From contig JABSOX010000040.1 in the NCBI GenBank assembly GCA_013215655.1, positions 9,733 through 48,249 of the forward strand: a stretch of 38,517 bases of DNA, read 5' to 3'. Origin of the DNA: Colwellia sp. (GTDB taxonomy: Bacteria > Pseudomonadota > Gammaproteobacteria > Enterobacterales > Alteromonadaceae). The notes beneath the pieces were generated by a model that worked only from the letters and a program-made list of their open reading frames with translations, did no database searches and was not told the DNA's origin. Within the stretch, counting starts at the first letter, position 1, and each line of letters begins with the position of its first letter. The translations under genes were made by a program, and so were the position numbers. Below are positions 9,064-17,143 of the stretch, one piece after another.

Positions 9064-9900
9064 ATGAATAATAAGCAATTAAAATCATTAAATAAAATAC
9101 TACTTTCATTTTCAATCGCTGGTTTGTTATCGGCATGTAACTTGGCCTCACATCCATCAAATAATTCAGTAAGTAGCTCAGTAAATAGTTCAGGAAGTAA
9201 TGCAACAAGCCAAAATATGGATGAAATTTCATTTGCCAATTCATTACAATCTCCGCAGCGTTCGGCTACAGATAAAGCAAGGGATGAAGGACGAAAACCA
9301 CAACAAGTTATGCAGTTCTTTGGTATAGAAAAAGGAATGACGGTACTAGAAATTGTTTCAACAGGGGGATATTACACTGAAGTACTATCACATCGTGTAG
9401 GTACTAAAGGTAAAGTGATCGCACATAATAATAAATTTATATTAGAAGTATTTGATGGCCGTTTTAGCAAAGAATTTGAACAGCGCACCGCCGATAACCG
9501 ATTAGCGAACGTTGAACACTACATCAAAGAGTTTGGTCAATTTGATTTAAACGCGCAAGCTGATGTGGTAACAATCGTGTTGAACTATCACGACTTGTAT
9601 TCGAACATCGCCAAAGATAAACGTATGAATCTATTATCACAAATAAAAAGAGCGTTAAAACCCGGTGGCATAATCGGCATTATTGATATGGAAGCAAATA
9701 GTGGGGCGCATCAATCTAAATTACATCGAGTGTATCATCAACACGTTTTAGATGAATTAATTGAAGCGGGTTTTATTTTTGATGCTCAGGCTGATTTTTT
9801 GAAAAATAGCGATGATGATCACAGTAAAGTTGTGTTTGACCCATCGATCAGAGGAAAAACTGACCGTTTCGTCTTTAGATTCAGAAAGCCAATGGTGTAG
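9064..9900 (+). CDS. Lipoprotein with class I methyltransferase fold (COG4798-like)
   Basis: 278 residues. The N-terminus (SIAGLLSACN) carries a lipobox with Cys near residue 25, followed by a Ser/Asn-rich linker of about 30 residues. The body matches predicted methyltransferases of the COG4798 type: SATDKARDEGRKPQQVMQFF, then MTVLEIVSTGGYYTEVL (the SAM motif I position, here with STGG), then GKVIAHNN, DVVTIVLNYHD and LKPGGIIGIIDME. Homologs I know of are also often exported, which is puzzling because SAM is cytoplasmic. It may be non-catalytic or use another ligand. AGGAAAT precedes the ATG. It is third in the run of exported-protein genes. Confidence 0.78.
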   Translation: MNNKQLKSLNKILLSFSIAGLLSACNLASHPSNNSVSSSVNSSGSNATSQNMDEISFANSLQSPQRSATDKARDEGRKPQQVMQFFGIEKGMTVLEIVSTGGYYTEVLSHRVGTKGKVIAHNNKFILEVFDGRFSKEFEQRTADNRLANVEHYIKEFGQFDLNAQADVVTIVLNYHDLYSNIAKDKRMNLLSQIKRALKPGGIIGIIDMEANSGAHQSKLHRVYHQHVLDELIEAGFIFDAQADFLKNSDDDHSKVVFDPSIRGKTDRFVFRFRKPMV

Positions 9901-10053
9901 TGTTTTTTGTGAGTGATACTAAATCTATTAAGTTAGCTCCTACTCAGCGTGAATAAAGTTACAAAGCGTGCTTTTTATACTGAAACGACAGCTTTATAAA
10001 ATTAGTGCGCATTGGGATTAATCGAATTTCCGTTAGTAATGTACCTATTTATG

Positions 10054-10094
10054 GAAAGCTAGGTTGGCATTTTTTATAGAAAGCTAGGTTGGCA
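10054..10094. repeat. 25-bp tandem duplication across the LysR stop codon
   Basis: GAAAGCTAGGTTGGCA occurs at 10054-10069 and again at 10079-10094, a 25-base period. The second copy encodes the last residues of the LysR protein and the first lies just past its stop, so this looks like a recent short tandem duplication at the 3' end of the gene. Confidence 0.6.
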
Positions 10095-10940
10095 CTTTGA
10101 CATTTGCATTTGTAGCCAACTCAGGAAACTTAATTCATTTGTGTCCATTTCTTTAGATTGGCGAATAATACAATAGTTGTGTCCAGACAAACTAAAACCA
10201 AACGGTGCAACTAAACGACCGTTTTCTATATCATCAGCCACTAAAGGAAAAGAACCTATTGCGGCCCCAAGGCCATCAACTGCAGCTTGTAAACAAAAAT
10301 AAAAATGCCCAAATGTTTGCGTGTTTTTCGAATCTGAAATGCTCTTATTGGCCTCTTTTGACCATAAAGACCATGCATGAAGTCTGGTTTCACTATGAAG
10401 AAAAACTAAATCGTCTAAATTACTTTGTATTTTATGCCAGTATTCAGGGGAGAATACGGGTCCTACCCATTCTTCAACTAGCTTATGAACAACATAGTTA
10501 GAGTCAATGACAAAATCATCTCGACGGATTGCCATAGATATACCGGAATGATCCAAAGATATTTTACCACCGGCAGTAGAAAGTCGAACATCAACTCCTG
10601 AGTTTTGATAGTAATCTGAGAGTCGAGGCATAAGCCAGCGCATAGTTAATGTTGGTTCACAAGAAACCTCTAAATGATTAAGGTTCGTTTTTAATAAACT
10701 AACGCCATCATTCAACGCGGTAAAAGCTATATCAGTATATTGTGTTAATAGCTTTCCCTTATCCGTGAGGATTACATTTCTTCCCTTTTTACAAAACAGT
10801 TGAACTGAAAGGTACTCTTCCAAAATTTTAATTTGCTTACTCACCGCTCCATGCGTGATGTTCATATGATCAGCAGCTTGACTATAACTCGATGACTTTG
10901 CCGCAACATGGAATATATGAAAGGCTTTAAGGTGTCTCAT
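10074..10940 (-). CDS. LysR-family transcriptional regulator (GcvA-like)
   Basis: 288 residues. The N-terminal winged helix-turn-helix covers about residues 1-60: LKAFHIFHVAAKSSSYSQAA, HMNITHGAVSKQIKILEE and LFCKKGRNVILTDKG. An effector-binding domain follows from about 90 (VSCEPTLTMRWLMPRL), a GcvA-type arrangement. It is transcribed away from the LysE-type exporter at 11041 with 100 bases between the two starts, the usual layout for a LysR protein that controls its divergent neighbour. By analogy with ArgP-LysE, an amino acid or related metabolite is the likely inducer; that is inference from position. Confidence 0.88.
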   Translation of the reverse strand: MRHLKAFHIFHVAAKSSSYSQAADHMNITHGAVSKQIKILEEYLSVQLFCKKGRNVILTDKGKLLTQYTDIAFTALNDGVSLLKTNLNHLEVSCEPTLTMRWLMPRLSDYYQNSGVDVRLSTAGGKISLDHSGISMAIRRDDFVIDSNYVVHKLVEEWVGPVFSPEYWHKIQSNLDDLVFLHSETRLHAWSLWSKEANKSISDSKNTQTFGHFYFCLQAAVDGLGAAIGSFPLVADDIENGRLVAPFGFSLSGHNYCIIRQSKEMDTNELSFLSWLQMQMSKCQPSFL

Positions 10941-11040
10941 GTGTGAATATTGCTCACAGGTATTTGTGATTTACTTTCGATTATAACTTACCAAAATAAA
11001 TATACAATAAGCTTCATTAAACAGTTGGTTTGGAAAAAGT

Positions 11041-11652
11041 ATGGAGTTATTAAGTTTCGCTATTTTGGGTGTTTTAATCGTAGTCAGCCCAGGTGCTGAC
11101 TTTGTTTTAGTATTTAAGAATAGTTTAAATCAAGGTCGTAAAGCCGGTGCATTGACAGCGATTGGTATTGCCGCAGGTGTATGTGTTCATGTAGGGTATT
11201 CTATCGTAGGAATTAGTCACTTTATTTCACAAAACGAGTTGCTTTTTAATATTGTTAAATATGCAGGAGCAGCGTATTTAATATATTTAGGTCTAACTGG
11301 AATATTTAAAGCGAAGTTAGATTTAGATAATGAGGCAATCAAAAAATTAAACGCTTCTAGTTCCAGCTATTTAGTACAAGGGTTTCTATGTAATCTATTA
11401 AATCCAAAAACAATGTTGTTCTTTTTGAGTGTATTTAGTCAGCTTATCTCTATAGATAATGACAATACCTCATTTATAATTTCGTATGGCCTATATATTG
11501 CCATTTTACATGGTGTTTGGTTTTACATCATTGCAATGTTTGTAACTACGAATAAGTTCTCCACTTATTTGCAACGTTATAGTAAACAAATAAGTCAGGT
11601 TTGTGGTGCAGGTTTGATTACTTTTGGAACATTACTGTCTTTGAGTAGCTAG
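11041..11652 (+). CDS. LysE/RhtB-family amino acid exporter
   Basis: 203 residues, five to six hydrophobic segments. Family hallmarks are visible: VSPGADFVLVFKNSLNQGRKAG near residues 16-37, GIAAGVCVHVGYSIVG, then YAGAAYLIYLGLTGI and the LNPKTMLFFLSVF segment near 117-129. Members export amino acids or homoserine lactones through the inner membrane; the substrate cannot be read from sequence. It is divergent from a LysR regulator, 100 bases apart. A second, similar exporter paired with an AraC regulator occurs at 30836. Confidence 0.88.
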   Translation: MELLSFAILGVLIVVSPGADFVLVFKNSLNQGRKAGALTAIGIAAGVCVHVGYSIVGISHFISQNELLFNIVKYAGAAYLIYLGLTGIFKAKLDLDNEAIKKLNASSSSYLVQGFLCNLLNPKTMLFFLSVFSQLISIDNDNTSFIISYGLYIAILHGVWFYIIAMFVTTNKFSTYLQRYSKQISQVCGAGLITFGTLLSLSS

Positions 11653-11773
11653 TTATTTTTAACCGCAATTTTTAACAGCAAATATTATACATAGATAATC
11701 TCATAACAACGGTATTCCACGCATACTGACAGCTTGCAGCGACGAGGAAAGCAATCAAGGAAGAAGCTTTGTA

Positions 11774-12135
11774 ATATCACTTTCATTAAGTTTCTTCCCA
11801 TTCAGCGAGATTTAAAAGGCTTAGAGGCACAACTTTTTAGTTCCAGACAAAAGTTAAGTACCTGCGTCCATGCAGGCAAGGCATTGATTGCAGAGCATGG
11901 TTGTTCTCGACAACTGCGTTCTGCGTTGCCCTACTGCCTCACATCCATGTGAGAACATTGCCAAAATCAATAAAGCAGGCTATAAGCCTTTTAAACTCGC
12001 CCTTCGGGAGTTTGTCAGCGATTCGATAACCGCACAGAATTTCTTTAATATAGAATGACGATATACAAAAAAATTCTATTTATTCTCAAACCGCTGACAA
12101 GCTCTGAGTGGGAATAAACTTAATGAAATTGGTAT
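11774..12135. mobile_element. MITE-like non-coding element with terminal inverted repeats
   Basis: The ends 11774-11805 and 12104-12135 are inverted repeats that match at 28 of 32 positions, with core TTTCATTAAGTTT and then TTCCCA. Inside, a second inverted repeat pairs 11806-11823 with 11982-11999 (CGAGATTTAAAAGGCTTA against its near complement). A third pairs TTTGTCAGCGATT near 12009 with AACCGCTGACAA near 12090. Small perfect hairpins such as CTCACAT-CC-ATGTGAG also occur. There is no transposase. The element fills the gap between the exporter and the amidohydrolase genes. The open frame at 11734-11952 is a by-product of it. Confidence 0.6.
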
Positions 12136-12161
12136 AAAGTCGCTCAAAGTATTAGGCTGGC

Positions 12162-13862
12162 TTAAGGTTCAGGCCAAATCTTTTGTCCGTTGATCCAAGT
12201 GGCTTTCACTTGAATATCTTTTAAGTTAACGTTTGGAATAGTTAGTGGATCCATATCTAATTCGACAAAATCAGCAAAGTAACCGACGCTGAGTTGACCT
12301 AATTTATCTTCTTGAAAAGCGGCATAAGCACCCGTAACAGTCATAGCTTGCAGGGCTTGCTCAACACTTAATGCTTCTTCTTTATACCAGCCGCCTTCTG
12401 GAAAATTGTCTAATGTTTTGCGATTGACAGCAAAATACAAGGTATTCATCGGTTCCCAAGGTTCGCCGGGTAAATCTGAATTCATCAGTAGGGGAATATT
12501 AGCTTTAAGCATCTTTTGCCATGCATAGGCATTTCTTACTCGGCTGCCTAGACGATCTTCTGCCCACTTGCTATCACCAACAGCATGACTAGGTTGCATG
12601 CTGGAAATGATGCCTAATTTACCGGCTCTGGGGAAATAATCAGCGAGGACTACTTGCGCATGCTCTGAACGCCAGCGGTGATCTAAGTCTGGATAATTCG
12701 CCAACGCTTTTTCATAAATGGATAACATGCGGTCGTTACCTTCATCGCCAATGGCATGAACGGACATTTGAAAACCATTTTTTGTGGCGAGGTCGGCTAG
12801 AGACTTGACACGTTCCGGGCTGATACGTTCGGTCATATTAGCTTTATCTGGTTCGTCGGAATAAGGATCTCTTAACAGCGCAGTTCTGGAGCCTAAAGAG
12901 CCATCGTAATAAACTTTTACGCTACGCACGGTGAAAAAATAATCTTCGTCAATGATCGGGCCTGAGGCAAACATTTCTTGCATTAACGTCTCATTATTGC
13001 CATCTAACATGCCGTAAACACGTATTGGTAATGCTTTCTCTGCAGCGAGTTCCTTAAACGCAGTGAAGTTTTTAGTTTTCATGCCAGCTTCGTGGATGGA
13101 CGTAACACCAGCACTAGACATGGTTTTTAAACCAGCGATGATGATTTTTTTGATTTGTTTAACGGATAATGGCGGTACATGTTTATTCACTAGATCTTGG
13201 GCTAAGGTCAACATTACACCCGTAGGTTCGCCATTTTCTCTACGTAATATCTGGCCGACTTGTGGATCTTCGGTGTTAGCGTCAATGCCCGCTATCTCTA
13301 GTGCTTTGCCATTATAAAATCCAGCAAAACCATGTAATGCTTGCATTTTAATAGGGTTGTTGGGGAAAGCCTGATCAATTAAAGCTCTATCTGGGTTGCC
13401 AATACTGGCCCAGACACCTTCATCCCAACCTTGTGCCAGTAACCATTCACCGGGTTCTGGATTAGGATAAAATGCTTTCAGCCTGTCAACCATCGCTTCA
13501 ACTGTTACCGTGCCAACTAAATTTGCTTTGATAGCTTCTGCACCGAGTTGCGCAACATGGGCATGACTATCAATTACGCCGGGTATTATGGTTTTTCCTT
13601 GTAAATCAATGATTGCTGCATTGGCATAGGTTGATGATAATTCTGCATCATTGCCAATGGCGATGATTAACCCATTTTCAATAGCCATAGCACTGGCGAT
13701 GGGTAACGTCGCATCCATCGTTATTATTTTGCCCCCTTTGATGAGAAGAACCTGACTCTCGGTTTTATGCTCTGGTACTGGTGCGGATTGAAGGTTTTCT
13801 ACTTGTTTATCGCTACAGGCAGTGAGCAATAAAAAGATTGAAATGAACAACTTTCGAAACAT
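12162..13862 (-). CDS. Amidohydrolase family 3 (YtcJ-like), lipoprotein
   Basis: 566 residues. Lipobox LLTAC at about 12-16 predicts a lipid-anchored envelope protein. The TIM-barrel metal site of YtcJ-like amidohydrolases is visible: VIDSHAHVAQLG (HxH), the arginine- and glycine-rich KVYYDGSLGSRTALL segment, FQMSVHAIGDEGND, WRSEHAQVV and MNSDLPGEP with the terminal aspartate. The C-terminal GYFADFVELDMDPL closes the beta-sandwich subdomain usual in this family. Expected chemistry is metal-dependent hydrolysis of an N-acyl or amide bond; the substrate is unknown. The coding region has visibly higher GC than its neighbours. It stands alone, with the MITE-like element at its 3' side. Confidence 0.85.
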   Translation of the reverse strand: MFRKLFISIFLLLTACSDKQVENLQSAPVPEHKTESQVLLIKGGKIITMDATLPIASAMAIENGLIIAIGNDAELSSTYANAAIIDLQGKTIIPGVIDSHAHVAQLGAEAIKANLVGTVTVEAMVDRLKAFYPNPEPGEWLLAQGWDEGVWASIGNPDRALIDQAFPNNPIKMQALHGFAGFYNGKALEIAGIDANTEDPQVGQILRRENGEPTGVMLTLAQDLVNKHVPPLSVKQIKKIIIAGLKTMSSAGVTSIHEAGMKTKNFTAFKELAAEKALPIRVYGMLDGNNETLMQEMFASGPIIDEDYFFTVRSVKVYYDGSLGSRTALLRDPYSDEPDKANMTERISPERVKSLADLATKNGFQMSVHAIGDEGNDRMLSIYEKALANYPDLDHRWRSEHAQVVLADYFPRAGKLGIISSMQPSHAVGDSKWAEDRLGSRVRNAYAWQKMLKANIPLLMNSDLPGEPWEPMNTLYFAVNRKTLDNFPEGGWYKEEALSVEQALQAMTVTGAYAAFQEDKLGQLSVGYFADFVELDMDPLTIPNVNLKDIQVKATWINGQKIWPEP

Positions 13863-14206
13863 AATTTAATCTCATAATTCTATTATTTGGCAAATTTATC
13901 ATAACAATAATAAGCGGTATTTCAATACTCAATTTAAGATAGAGGTTGTAATGCTTCAGGTATTAAATTTACAAGTTTTCAAGAGGTTAAAGACTTCCGT
14001 AATACACCGCCAGATTTTCTTAGGCCGAGGAGTTTTTTTATTAATGAATTGCTCTTGCCCTATAAAGATGGACCGTAAATTGTAATTTAACTTGTTTATA
14101 TGTCGTTTCATTAGTTATAGCTCACTTATTGTGCTTATAATGTTGCTAATGCAATATCTTTGTATTGGCAAGTTTAAAAATAATGCCAACGGTTCAAGAA
14201 AACATA
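13863..14206. other. Intergenic region with a short protein-like frame
   Basis: No confident gene. A 44-codon ATG frame (13951-14085) has no ribosome binding site. In another frame, 13949-14078 reads GIKFTSFQEVKDFRNTPPDF and on to YKDGP before a stop, which looks like the C-terminus of a real protein that I cannot identify. It may be a gene remnant. The rest must contain the divergent promoters of the amidohydrolase and nitrilase genes. Confidence 0.3.
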
Positions 14207-15178
14207 ATGGATAATAATAAAAATATGAATGACATACTAAATATTGCTATTGCCCAAATTGCTCCTGAATGGCTAAATAAAAAAGCGACAATAAAAAAAA
14301 TTGAAGAAGCTATAAGGGAAGCTGTCATACAAAATGCAGAGTTAGTTTGTTTCGGCGAAACGTTACTGCCCGGTTATCCTTTTTGGTTGGAATTAACGGA
14401 TGGGGCAAGGTTTAATAGTACTCTACAGAAAGAAATTTTTGCCTTTTATCTGAATGAAGCGGTAAGTATTGAACAAGGAGATCTATATAGTATTTGTGCA
14501 TTAGCAAAAAAAAATAAGATCGCCGTGTATTTAGGTTGTGCCGAACGAGCCGGTGATCGCGGTGGACACAGTATCTATTGTAGTTTGTTATATATTGATA
14601 AAGCAGGGATCATTCAGTCAATTCATAGAAAGTTAATGCCAACTTACGAAGAGCGTTTAGCCTGGAGCATTGGTGATGGAAATGGTCTCAAAGTTCATGC
14701 GCTTAATAATTTTACTGTGGGTGGATTAAATTGCTGGGAAAACTGGATGCCATTAGCACGCACCGCATTATATGCACAAGGAGAGAACTTACATGTTGCA
14801 GTATGGCCGGGCAATGTTGCCAATACTATTGATCTTACAAGACATATAGCCAAAGAAAATCGCATGTATGTTTTATCGGTATCTGGGTTGATGCGCAAAG
14901 AAGATATTAAAAACAATATTCCTCATCACGCGTTAATACGGCAAAACGCAAACGATTTTTTAGGTAATGGCGGTTCATGTATCGCTGCCCCTGATGGTAG
15001 TTGGGTTATTGAACCTATTGTTGGCAAGGAAGTTGTAGTCACCGCAACTATCAATCTCAACGAAGTAAGAAAAGAAAGGCAGAATTTCGACCCTTCTGGG
15101 CACTATTCAAGACCTGATGTGTTTGAATTAAATGTTGATATACGAAGACAAAAACTAGTTAATTTCCAGAGTGAATAG
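14207..15178 (+). CDS. Nitrilase (carbon-nitrogen hydrolase superfamily)
   Basis: 323 residues from the ATG at 14207. A TTG at 14165 and an ATG at 14183 extend it but add no conserved sequence. The Glu-Lys-Cys triad is present: Glu51 in CFGETLLPGYPFW, Lys142 in HRKLMPTYEERLAW and Cys176 in GGLNCWENWMPL. The GYPFW and CWEN motifs place it with true nitrilases or cyanide hydratase-like enzymes rather than amidases, so it should convert a nitrile to a carboxylic acid plus ammonia. There is no signal peptide, so it is cytoplasmic. Its length is close to the family norm (about 310-350). It is a stand-alone gene; the 266 bases after it hold only a small hairpin (ACTAATG/CATTAGT near 15249-15281). 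Confidence 0.88.
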   Translation: MDNNKNMNDILNIAIAQIAPEWLNKKATIKKIEEAIREAVIQNAELVCFGETLLPGYPFWLELTDGARFNSTLQKEIFAFYLNEAVSIEQGDLYSICALAKKNKIAVYLGCAERAGDRGGHSIYCSLLYIDKAGIIQSIHRKLMPTYEERLAWSIGDGNGLKVHALNNFTVGGLNCWENWMPLARTALYAQGENLHVAVWPGNVANTIDLTRHIAKENRMYVLSVSGLMRKEDIKNNIPHHALIRQNANDFLGNGGSCIAAPDGSWVIEPIVGKEVVVTATINLNEVRKERQNFDPSGHYSRPDVFELNVDIRRQKLVNFQSE

Positions 15179-15444
15179 AATACTTTAGCTAATACCAATT
15201 CTATTCACTAGCATGCTGTATTATATTAGAAAGTTAACTATATTCCGGAACGTATAAACTAATGAACGTCTGCAATTACATTAGTTGAATCATTTGTTAA
15301 CCTGCTTGCTCTGGCATTGTTATACAAAGTGGTGATGAGATTACTCAAAGATTTTGAATCGAGCCTCTTTGTACACTATAGTCCCATATCTTATATAGAA
15401 CTTAATGTCTTTTTATGGAGCGAGGAGCCGAGGCGATAATATTA

Positions 15445-16986
15445 TCAACGTAAGCTCTCCTTATTTCCACGTGCATCTATCCATTGTTTGAGTTCAGCAA
15501 TTGGCATAGGCTTAGCGTAAATGTAACCTTGGATCAGAAAAACATTGTGTTGCTTTAAGTAATCAACTTGATGTTGTTCTTCAACACCTTCGGCAATCAT
15601 TCCTAGTCCTGAAGATTTAGCAAAAGATATTATCGATTCTAATACTGAGCTCTTGATATCATCTCGTGCAATCGTATCAATAAACATTTTGTCAATTTTT
15701 AAAGTGCTGATCCCCAGCTCTTGAATGTAGGAAAACCCGCCATAACCTGTACCCGCATCGTCAAGTTTAAGTGTGATGCCTTGCTGATAAAATGCTTCTA
15801 AGCGATTGCGTGCTTCTTCAAGATCATCAATTTTCATTCTTTCAGTTATTTCTAATGATAACGATGTTGCAGGTATTTGATATTCCTTGGTTAATTGCAT
15901 GATCAATTGATAAAGTTGATCGTCTTTTAAATGTTCAGGAACGATATTTATACTGACAAATTTATCGGTATTATCCCAGCCCAATGACTTAATATCGATC
16001 ACGGTTTTTTGAATGAGTTGCTCTGTAATGGCGATAATGAGACCACTGTCTTCGGCAAATGGAATAAATTGATATGGCGGTACGACGGTGCCATCTTTAT
16101 GTACCCAACGAGCTAACATTTCTACACCAACTATTTCGCCGGTTGAGCTGTTTACTATTGGCTGATAAAAAGGCGTAAATTCTTTAAACTTCAACGCATC
16201 CTTGATGATCCTATCCAGCGACTGACGTATAGTAAGTAATTTGTAAGCGAAGATCGAAATAATACTGGCAAAGAGTACTGAAAACAAAACAGTACTGGCC
16301 CAGCTTAATTCTTTATAGTAATTGTAAAACGCCTCAGTTCCCTTGAGGTTTAGTTCAACTCGTATCGATTCTTCGAATCTGGAGGCACTATATTCAATAA
16401 AACTTTTTTCCTCCATGGCTCGACCACGAAATTCAAGTTTAGGTAAACTACCAATAACAAATTCGTATTCAAGGCAATTCATGCAAACAAACTCAGTAAG
16501 ATAATTCACCATAAAGGGGTTTATGCTGGCAAAATATCGACTATCACCGTGGGACCGTACCATTAAAAGGTCTACATGTTTATCGCCATGAGAGACTGTT
16601 GCCAAAGCAACCTTGTCCATTAGTTTGTGTTTTACGGGCTTAAGTACTTGTTCATGATAATTCGCTAAATCAAAATGTATTTCTTCACTAGCACAATCCT
16701 GCTTGTCGCCATGAAGTACTCCAATTAACCTTACTGCAGGGTGTTCGAACGCCAACATGGCAAGTTTTTGAATATCCGTTTTAGAACATTGGAAGTTTTC
16801 CGGAGTGGGTAAACTATCTAATATTTCATGAGCTTCTAATAAAGCATCATGAAATTGATAAAGGAGCTGTTCTGCGTCATTTTGTAGTGCTTTTTCTGCA
16901 TAAAAATGGTTGAAAAAATTGACGGTGGCTAGACCTGCGACAAAAGTGACAGCAAATATGCTGGTAGTTATTCTCATTATTTTCAC
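15445..16986 (-). CDS. EAL-domain c-di-GMP phosphodiesterase with periplasmic sensor (CSS-motif-like)
   Basis: 513 residues. A membrane helix at about 5-25, a periplasmic region of about 200 residues and a second helix at about 230-250 precede an EAL domain (about 265-505). The layout and cysteine content (QCSKTD, CASEE, VCMNCLEYEF) resemble the CSS-motif phosphodiesterases, in which periplasmic cysteines sense redox state, although an exact Cys-Ser-Ser is not seen. The signature reads EML instead of EAL (VGVEMLARW). The other catalytic motifs are intact: SINIVPEHL, SLEITERM, LDDAGTGYGG, LKIDKMF and EGVEE, so hydrolysis of c-di-GMP is likely. There is no GGDEF domain. It is separated by 157 bases from the first degenerate MBL paralog on the same strand. 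Confidence 0.88.
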   Translation of the reverse strand: MKIMRITTSIFAVTFVAGLATVNFFNHFYAEKALQNDAEQLLYQFHDALLEAHEILDSLPTPENFQCSKTDIQKLAMLAFEHPAVRLIGVLHGDKQDCASEEIHFDLANYHEQVLKPVKHKLMDKVALATVSHGDKHVDLLMVRSHGDSRYFASINPFMVNYLTEFVCMNCLEYEFVIGSLPKLEFRGRAMEEKSFIEYSASRFEESIRVELNLKGTEAFYNYYKELSWASTVLFSVLFASIISIFAYKLLTIRQSLDRIIKDALKFKEFTPFYQPIVNSSTGEIVGVEMLARWVHKDGTVVPPYQFIPFAEDSGLIIAITEQLIQKTVIDIKSLGWDNTDKFVSINIVPEHLKDDQLYQLIMQLTKEYQIPATSLSLEITERMKIDDLEEARNRLEAFYQQGITLKLDDAGTGYGGFSYIQELGISTLKIDKMFIDTIARDDIKSSVLESIISFAKSSGLGMIAEGVEEQHQVDYLKQHNVFLIQGYIYAKPMPIAELKQWIDARGNKESLR

Positions 16987-17041
16987 AGCGTTAGTGGTCC
17001 GTATTTTTTTAATTATTATGCGTTAAACAGTATAGCCACCT

Positions 17042-17143
17042 TTTTAGTTTTAACGCAAAACAGTTACGCCCTGATTATTATAATTTGGTATTACATATTG
17101 GCTGTCACACCTTTGTATCACGCTTTGGCATTACATCTTTGTG
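17042..17143 (-). repeat. 3' flank of MBL paralog 1: degenerate 13-bp repeats, also found after paralog 3
   Basis: This stretch is related to 20653-20753 beyond the end of paralog 3; both contain TTTTAACGCAA and a run of CTTTG(N)ATCACA-like units. Read on the minus strand at paralog 3 the units are AAAGTGTGATATC, AAAGTATGAAACG and AAGGTGTGGCACC, with a 13-base period. It shows that the duplicated block included flanking DNA and not just the gene. Confidence 0.5.

Noticed and set aside
11734-11952. 72-codon open frame
   Set aside because: It lies across the MITE-like element, with low-complexity translation and no ribosome binding site.
13951-14085. 44-codon ATG frame as a small protein
   Set aside because: No ribosome binding site. 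A different frame over the same bases looks more protein-like, so a remnant is as likely.
17042-17143. CRISPR-like array
   Set aside because: The units are only 13 bases, contiguous and degenerate, with no spacers.
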